This document shows positions 59,393 through 64,000 of a DNA stretch of 64,000 nucleotides, piece by piece. The notes beneath the pieces are model-generated. The model was not told where the DNA came from. It saw only the letters and a program-made list of their open reading frames with translations, and searched no databases. Made by a program: the position numbers and the translations under genes. Within the stretch, counting starts at the first letter, position 1; each line of letters starts with the position of its first letter. The stretch is from an uncultured Eubacteriales bacterium (lineage in GTDB: Bacteria; Bacillota; Clostridia; Oscillospirales; Oscillospiraceae), in assembly GCA_949293985.1 (NCBI GenBank), contig CASFFN010000002.1:1-64000 (forward strand), in the 5' to 3' direction.

Positions 59393-60538
59393 ATGACAAA
59401 AATTGATATTTACAGTGGTTTCCTGGGCGCAGGCAAAACCACCCTCATTAAGAAACTGCTGCAGGAGGCCTACCAGGGGCAGAAGCTGGTGCTGATTGAA
59501 AACGAGTTCGGCGAAATCGGCATTGACGGGGGCTTCTTGCAGGACGCGGGCATCAACATCCGGGAGATGAACTCCGGCTGCATCTGCTGCAGTCTGGTAG
59601 GCGACTTCGGCAAGGCCCTGACCCAGGTGATTTCCGACTATCACCCCGACCGGATTGTGATTGAGCCTTCCGGTGTGGGCAAGCTGTCCGATGTCATCGG
59701 TGCGGTGAACAAGGTAACAGGCAAAGATGTGACCCTGGGCTACACCGTGGCGGTGGTGGATGCCGGCAAGGTGAAGTCCTACAGCAAGAACTTTGGAGAG
59801 TTCTACAATAACCAGGTACAGACTGCCTCCACCATTATCCTGTCCCGGACGGACGCCATCCCTCAGGACAAGCTGGATAAGGCGGTGGAGCTGCTCCGGG
59901 AGCTGAACCCCCAGGCTACCATCGTCACCACTCCCTGGAACGCCCTCACCGGGGCACAGCTCATTGAGGCCATGGAGGGCAAGGCGACCCTGGCAGCGGA
60001 GCTGGCCCGGATGGAACAGGAGCACCACCATCACCACCACCATGACCATGAGGAAGGCTGCGGCTGCGGACACCACCACGACCATGACCACGAGGAAGGC
60101 TGCGGCTGCGGACACCACCACGACCACGACCACGAGGAAGGCTGCGGCTGCGGACACCACCACGACCATGACCACGAGGAGGGCTGCGGCTGCGGCCATC
60201 ACCACGACCATGACCACGAAGAGGGCTGCGGCTGCGGTCATCACCACCATCATGACCACCACGCCGACGAGGTGTTCACCTCCTGGGGGGTGGAAACTGC
60301 CCGGAAGTTTACCAAAGAGCAGATTACGAAGGCGCTGGAAGCTCTGGACAGCGGCAAGTACGGCACGGTACTCCGGGCCAAGGGCATTGTGGAAGCCCAG
60401 GACGGCACCTGGATTCACTTTGACCATGTGCCCCAGGAGGCAGATGTGCGCACCGGCAGCGCCGCCATCACCGGCAAGCTGTGCGTTATTGGCGCCAATC
60501 TGAATCAGGCGGAAATCGCCGCTTTGTTTGGAGTGTAA
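59393..60538 (+). CDS. CobW/ZNG1-family metal GTPase with tandem His/Cys-rich repeats
   Basis: A 381-residue COG0523 GTPase, a family that delivers zinc or other metals to client proteins. Walker A FLGAGKTT (near 9-16), the metal-binding SGCICCSL (CxCC, near 62-69), and a DxxG-like IEPSGVG are present. Between the GTPase and the C-terminal CobW_C domain is an insert of five His-Asp-rich blocks each ending EEGCGCG (about 205-290), a likely metal store or sensor. Start at ATG 59393 after AGAAGGTG. The partner gene follows after 3 nt. Confidence 0.92.
   Translation: MTKIDIYSGFLGAGKTTLIKKLLQEAYQGQKLVLIENEFGEIGIDGGFLQDAGINIREMNSGCICCSLVGDFGKALTQVISDYHPDRIVIEPSGVGKLSDVIGAVNKVTGKDVTLGYTVAVVDAGKVKSYSKNFGEFYNNQVQTASTIILSRTDAIPQDKLDKAVELLRELNPQATIVTTPWNALTGAQLIEAMEGKATLAAELARMEQEHHHHHHHDHEEGCGCGHHHDHDHEEGCGCGHHHDHDHEEGCGCGHHHDHDHEEGCGCGHHHDHDHEEGCGCGHHHHHDHHADEVFTSWGVETARKFTKEQITKALEALDSGKYGTVLRAKGIVEAQDGTWIHFDHVPQEADVRTGSAAITGKLCVIGANLNQAEIAALFGV
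60050..60259 (+). repeat. 42-bp tandem repeat, five copies, in the CobW gene
   Basis: Units start at 60050, 60092, 60134, 60176 and 60218 with GAGGAAGGCTGCGGCTGCGG or close variants, each encoding 14 residues (EEGCGCG plus HHHDHDH). Only synonymous-looking third-base changes separate them, so copy number probably changes by slippage or recombination. Confidence 0.92.
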
Positions 60539-60541
60539 GCC

Positions 60542-61483
60542 ATGATTCAGATCCCTGTTTATACTTTCACGGGCTTTTTGGACTCCGGAAAGACAAAATT
60601 CATTCAGGAGACTCTGGAAGACCCCCGGTTCAACGGGGGCGAGCGGACCCTGCTTCTGGTGTTTGAGGAAGGGGAGGAGGAATACGACTTCTCCACCTAT
60701 CCCCATAAGAATGTGTACCTGGAGGTGCTGGATCAGCAGACCGTGACCCCCAAGACCCTGCAAGCTCTGGCAAAAAAACACAAGGCCCAGCGGATTGTGG
60801 CGGAGCTGAACGGTATGCAGATGGTAGGCGACCTTTACAGCCGCTTCCCGGAGGAATGGGTGGTTGCCCAGGAAGTGATGTTTGCCGATTCCACCACCAT
60901 TATGACCTACAATGCCAACATGCGTAATCTGGTGATGGACAAGCTGGTAGGTGCCCAGATGGTGGTTTTCAACCGGGTAACCCCCGGGGCGGATACCCTG
61001 CCGCTGCATAAGCTGGCAAGAGCCGCCAACCGGCGGATTGACATTTTGTATGACTACACCGACGGCACCACCGCCTTTGACGAGCTGCAAGACCCCCTGC
61101 CCTTTGACATCAACGCCCCGGTCATTGAAATTCAGGACGAGGACTATGCTTTGTGGTACCGGGATGTGACGGAGGAGCCTAAGAAGTATGCAGGCAAAAC
61201 CGTCCGGTTCAAAGGCCAGGTGGCCATGCTTCGCCGGGACCGGAATACCATGTTTGCCCCCGGGCGGTTTGTTATGACCTGCTGTGAGGCGGATATTGAG
61301 TTTTTTGGGGTTCCCTGCCGGTATCCCCATTCCAAAGAGCTGAAGCCCCGCTCCTGGGTGATGGTAGAGGCCACCGTTGCTGCGGAGAAACACGCCGTGT
61401 ACCAGAACGAGCTGGGCCCGGTGCTCACCGCCATCCGGGTGGAGCCGGCAAATCCGGCAGATCCGGAGATTGCGACTTTTTAA
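60542..61483 (+). CDS. CobW-like GTPase fused to a TIGR03943/DUF1980-like domain
   Basis: A 313-residue protein. Residues 1-190 resemble a CobW GTPase with Walker A FTGFLDSGKTKF. The CxCC metal motif is missing: the expected position reads VAELNGMQ. Residues 205-305 (GKTVRFKGQVAMLRRDRNTMFAPGRFVMTCCEADIEF) resemble the C-terminal domain of TIGR03943 proteins, which in clostridia usually accompany a permease and a CobW protein. Here the permease is absent and the two parts are fused. Tight linkage to the His-rich GTPase suggests a shared metal-trafficking role. Confidence 0.75.
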   Translation: MIQIPVYTFTGFLDSGKTKFIQETLEDPRFNGGERTLLLVFEEGEEEYDFSTYPHKNVYLEVLDQQTVTPKTLQALAKKHKAQRIVAELNGMQMVGDLYSRFPEEWVVAQEVMFADSTTIMTYNANMRNLVMDKLVGAQMVVFNRVTPGADTLPLHKLARAANRRIDILYDYTDGTTAFDELQDPLPFDINAPVIEIQDEDYALWYRDVTEEPKKYAGKTVRFKGQVAMLRRDRNTMFAPGRFVMTCCEADIEFFGVPCRYPHSKELKPRSWVMVEATVAAEKHAVYQNELGPVLTAIRVEPANPADPEIATF

Positions 61484-61552
61484 CTTTCCAAACATGGCGG
61501 TATGGCAAAAGCTGTACCGCCATTGCAAAACTTAGAAAGGCAGGTGGAAGCT

Positions 61553-62815
61553 GTGTATCAGCCCCTTGCAGATTTGCTTCGTCCGACTACCTTGGACGAG
61601 GTGTATGGGCAGGAGCATATTCTGGGGCAGCAGGGCGTGCTGCGCCGGCTCATTGACTCCGGAAACATCCCCAATATGATTTTCTATGGCCCCAGCGGCA
61701 CGGGAAAGACAACCGTTGCCAACATTATTGCCAAGCAGACCAACCGCGCCTTGTACCAGCTCAACGCCACCACTGCCTCCACCGGGGATATAAAAAACAT
61801 TGTGGCCCAGCTGGATACCTTTATGGCGCCCAACGGAGTGCTTTTGTACCTGGACGAGATTCAGTCCTTCAACAAAAAGCAGCAGCAGACCCTGCTGGAA
61901 TACATTGAAAACGGAAAGATTACCCTCATTGCCTCCACCACGGAGAATCCCTATTTCTATGTGTTCAACGCTATCCTCAGCCGTTCCACCGTGTTTGAGT
62001 TCAAGCAGATTTCCCGGGAGGCGGCGCTGCAAGCCATCCGCCGGGCGGTGGCCTTTTTGGAGAAGCGGACAGCCCTCACCGCCCAGCCGGAGGAGGGGGC
62101 GCTGGAATACATTGCCGGCGCCTGCGGCGGGGATTTGCGGAAGGCCATGAATGCGGTAGAGGTGCTGTTCTCCGTGGGAGTTCCCCAGGGGGACAAGCTG
62201 CCCATTACCCTGACGGACGCCCAGGCGGTCACCCAGAAAAGCGCCATGCGGGCCGACCGGGACGGGGACAACTTTTACGATTTGCTCTCCGCTCTGCAAA
62301 AGTCCATCCGGGGTTCTGACCCGGATGCGGCGGTCCATTACCTGGGGCGGCTTCTGGAGGCGGGGCAGATGCAGTCCGCCTGCCGGCGGCTCATGGTGAT
62401 TGCGGCGGAGGATGTGGGGCTGGCATACCCCATGATTATTCCCATTGTGAAGTCCTGTGTGGATATGGCTCTCATGCTGGGTATGCCGGAAGCCCGGATC
62501 CCCCTGGGGGATGCGGCGGTGCTTATGGCCACCTCTCCCAAGTCCAACACCGGTCATATTGCCTTAGATGAGGCCATGGCGGACATCCGCAAGGGCCGGG
62601 GCGGAGATTTCCCCCGGCATTTGCAGAATGTCCACGCCGATACCTATACCATGGAGCGGGAGCAGGGCTACCTGTATCCTCACGACTTCCCCAACCATTG
62701 GGTAAAGCAGCAGTACCTGCCGGACGATCTGGTGGGGACGGTATACTACCACTACGGCAGCAACAAGCTGGAGCAGGCCGCCCAAAAGTATTGGCAGGCC
62801 ATTAAGGGGGAATGA
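61553..62815 (+). CDS. rarA: Replication-associated recombination protein RarA (MgsA)
   Basis: AAA+ ATPase that acts at stalled replication forks, related to clamp loaders. The 420-residue form starting at GTG 61553 gives YQPLADLLRPTTLDEVYGQEHILG, where RarA proteins normally begin, with AGGTGG just upstream. An ATG 51 nt earlier lacks a good SD. Motifs: Walker A GPSGTGKTT (near 45), Walker B LYLDEIQSFNKKQQ (near 100), sensor 1 IASTTENPYF, and the C-terminal GLAYPMIIPIVKSCVDMALMLG and YLYPHDFPNHWVKQQYLP of the oligomerisation domain. Confidence 0.93.
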   Translation: MYQPLADLLRPTTLDEVYGQEHILGQQGVLRRLIDSGNIPNMIFYGPSGTGKTTVANIIAKQTNRALYQLNATTASTGDIKNIVAQLDTFMAPNGVLLYLDEIQSFNKKQQQTLLEYIENGKITLIASTTENPYFYVFNAILSRSTVFEFKQISREAALQAIRRAVAFLEKRTALTAQPEEGALEYIAGACGGDLRKAMNAVEVLFSVGVPQGDKLPITLTDAQAVTQKSAMRADRDGDNFYDLLSALQKSIRGSDPDAAVHYLGRLLEAGQMQSACRRLMVIAAEDVGLAYPMIIPIVKSCVDMALMLGMPEARIPLGDAAVLMATSPKSNTGHIALDEAMADIRKGRGGDFPRHLQNVHADTYTMEREQGYLYPHDFPNHWVKQQYLPDDLVGTVYYHYGSNKLEQAAQKYWQAIKGE

Positions 62816-62817
62816 CC

Positions 62818-63003
62818 ATGGATGTGCAGGTAGGGGATACCCTGGTGATGAAGAAGCCCCACCCCTGTGGGGAGAAAAAGTGGTTGGTGCTGCGCACCGG
62901 GGCGGATTTCCGCCTCCGCTGCCTGGGGTGCGGCCACGAGGTGATGATTGACCGCTTCAAGGCGGAGAAAAATATCCGGCAAATTCTGCGCCCGGAGAAA
63001 TAA
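62818..63003 (+). CDS. DUF951 family zinc-ribbon-like protein
   Basis: A 61-residue protein of a family found across Firmicutes and often encoded near replication or chromosome partition genes. It begins MDVQVGDTLVMKKPHPCGEKKW and contains RLRCLGCGHEVM, giving three cysteines and a histidine that may bind a metal or nucleic acid. Function unknown. The start lies 2 nt after the rarA stop, with AAGGGGG upstream in the end of rarA. A strong terminator follows. Confidence 0.88.
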   Translation: MDVQVGDTLVMKKPHPCGEKKWLVLRTGADFRLRCLGCGHEVMIDRFKAEKNIRQILRPEK

Positions 63004-63015
63004 TCGACAGCATTG

Positions 63016-63050
63016 TCCGGCAGCCGATGGATTCGGCTGCCGGATTTTTT
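63016..63050 (+). terminator. Terminator after the DUF951 gene
   Basis: TCCGGCAGCCGA (63016-63027) pairs with TCGGCTGCCGGA (63033-63044) across a 5-nt loop, followed by six T. Confidence 0.95.
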
Positions 63051-63120
63051 ACAACCGGGAAGTCGTTGGGAGAAACCCCTCTGCCCCTGGGAATTCCTGG
63101 GGCCTGGCAGCCCCGTTTCT

Positions 63121-63153
63121 TTGACTGGATTTGAAAGGGACAGGGAGTATACT
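63121..63153 (+). promoter_or_regulatory. spoIIG promoter with long spacer
   Basis: -35 TTGACT (63121-63126) and -10 TATACT (63148-63153) separated by 21 nt, too long for ordinary sigma-A use. The Bacillus subtilis spoIIG promoter is known for a similar 22-nt spacing and depends on Spo0A~P. I did not find a clean 0A box (TGNCGAA) by eye. Confidence 0.6.
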
Positions 63154-63179
63154 GAGGGTACGCAAAGGGGGGACGGGAA

Positions 63180-63947
63180 TTGACGGTATATCTGGATGTG
63201 GTGCTGGCGCTGAATTTTCTGGTGGATTTTCTCCTGCTTTTGGGGACAAACCGGCTGATGGGCCACCCTTTGGAGCCGGGAAAGTGCGCATTGGGGGCGC
63301 TCCTGGGCAGCGTGTACGGTGGACTTTGTATGCTGCCCAGGTTCCGCTTTCTGGGGGGCTGGCTGTGGCGTCTGGTAAGCCTTTGGGCAATGGGGTGCAT
63401 TGCCTACGGCCTGAACCAAAGCGCCCTTCGCAGGAGCCTGGTGTTCGCCTTCTTGTGTCTTGCTCTGGGGGGACTGATGCTGTGCCTGGGGGGCGGCGGC
63501 TTCTTTACGGTGGGAGCCGCGGCGGCAGGCCTGTGCCTTTTGTGCCTCGTGTGCTTCGGCGGCAGGCTGGGAAGCAGAACTCTGGTGCCGGTGGAGCTGA
63601 CCTATGGGGACAGAATGCTGCACCTCACGGCCCTGCTGGACACCGGAAACACCCTGAAAGATCCCCTCACCGGCAGACCGGTGCTGGTGGTGAACTGGCA
63701 GACGGCGGAAAAACTCACGGGACTCACCCAGGAACAGCTGCGGCGGCCTGTGGAAGCCATGGGGGCGATTCCCGGGCTGCGGCTGATTCCCTATGAGGGA
63801 GTCGGACAATCGGGAGGGATGCTGTTGGCGCTGCGGCTGGGGCAGGTGCGGATTGGAAAGTGGACAGGAAGCGGATTGGTGGCGTTCGCCCCGGAGGGCC
63901 TCAGCGGCCGGGACGGATACCAGGCGTTGACAGGAGGTATGTTGTGA
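63180..63947 (+). CDS. spoIIGA: Sigma-E processing peptidase SpoIIGA
   Basis: Membrane aspartic protease that cleaves pro-sigma-E in the mother cell, in response to the forespore signal SpoIIR. The 255-residue protein starts at TTG 63180 after AAGGGGGG. It has about five N-terminal membrane segments (VYLDVVLALNFLVDFLLLLGTN, the family opening) and a cytoplasmic protease domain with the catalytic LLDTGNTLKDPLTGRPVLVV (near 153-172). Five hydrophobic segments and one DTG per monomer match the family, which dimerises. The stop overlaps the following gene by ATG, as spoIIGA-sigE pairs do. Confidence 0.93.
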   Translation: MTVYLDVVLALNFLVDFLLLLGTNRLMGHPLEPGKCALGALLGSVYGGLCMLPRFRFLGGWLWRLVSLWAMGCIAYGLNQSALRRSLVFAFLCLALGGLMLCLGGGGFFTVGAAAAGLCLLCLVCFGGRLGSRTLVPVELTYGDRMLHLTALLDTGNTLKDPLTGRPVLVVNWQTAEKLTGLTQEQLRRPVEAMGAIPGLRLIPYEGVGQSGGMLLALRLGQVRIGKWTGSGLVAFAPEGLSGRDGYQALTGGML

Positions 63948-64000
63948 TGGGTTGGCTTGTATGGTTGCTGCGGAAAATGGGACTCCTTTCTTCCGGCAGG
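63947..64000 (+). CDS. sigE: Start of a sigE-like gene (RNA polymerase sigma-E), truncated by the window edge
   Basis: ATG 63947 overlaps the spoIIGA stop and follows AGGAGG (63932-63937) by 9 nt. Only 18 codons are present (MGWLVWLLRKMGLLSSGR), too few to prove identity. The hydrophobic, amphipathic opening fits a sigma-E pro-sequence, and sigE follows spoIIGA in virtually all endospore formers. Confidence 0.7.
   Translation, partial: MGWLVWLLRKMGLLSSGR

Overview
The window looks like the chromosome of an anaerobic, spore-forming, fairly GC-rich clostridium, probably a gut member of the Oscillospirales. The evidence is the Firmicutes gene order remA-gmk-rpoZ-priA-def-fmt-rsmB-rlmN-prpC-prkC-rsgA, an oxygen-sensitive class III ribonucleotide reductase (nrdD), a SipL-type spore coat morphogenesis protein, and spoIIGA followed by the start of a sigE-like gene. 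The exact genus cannot be read from the sequence.

Layout. 1-7115: a type I-C CRISPR-Cas locus (cas5c-cas8c/cas11c-cas7c-cas4-cas1-cas2, no cas3 in the window) with a 19-repeat array. A divergent, single-repeat, crRNA-like RNA lies upstream of cas5c. Its guide matches the DNA beside the cas promoter, with a TTC PAM and mismatches only at guide positions 6 and 12 over the first 16 nt. This is the configuration of an autorepressing CreR-type RNA and is the most striking item in the window. 7185-9874: an MFS transporter and an O-antigen-ligase-like protein. 9991-11239: a DUF134-NifX fusion and rnpB (RNase P RNA), both on the minus strand. 11245-13932: murD-ispD-ispF. 13964-29278: a long housekeeping run from cdaA-cdaR through yicC, remA, gmk, rpoZ, priA, def, fmt, rsmB, rlmN and prpC-prkC to rsgA, ending in a membrane protein and an acetyltransferase. 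29285-36711: nrdD (minus, with an NrdR box), a cysteine-rich protein, ylmH-ynzC (minus) and two flavoproteins, the second ending in an 87-bp tandem duplication.

36875-46368 is a sortase-assembled pilus locus laid out like the streptococcal FCT region: a giant tip adhesin, a small unknown protein, a SipA-like signal peptidase homologue lacking the general-base lysine, two FctA-type major pilins, a class B-like sortase and a small FctB-like pilin. Three of the surface proteins share an unusual TGV(V/I)LDSLPY sorting segment. The fourth has IPQTG.

46372-52199 carries DUF1294, a lipoprotein, a WYL regulator, endonuclease IV, and an FHA-SEDS/penicillin-binding-protein pair. 52263-57409 is a branched-chain amino acid ABC transporter operon (livJHMGF). 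It is preceded by a short leucine-rich ORF whose stop codon abuts mutually exclusive hairpins, a likely leucine attenuator. 57410-64000 holds a small membrane protein, SipL, two CobW-family metal GTPases (one with a 42-bp tandem His/Cys repeat), rarA, a DUF951 protein, spoIIGA and the first 18 codons of a sigE-like gene.

All coordinates, motifs, promoters and hairpins were read by eye. No homology search, folding program or expression data was used.
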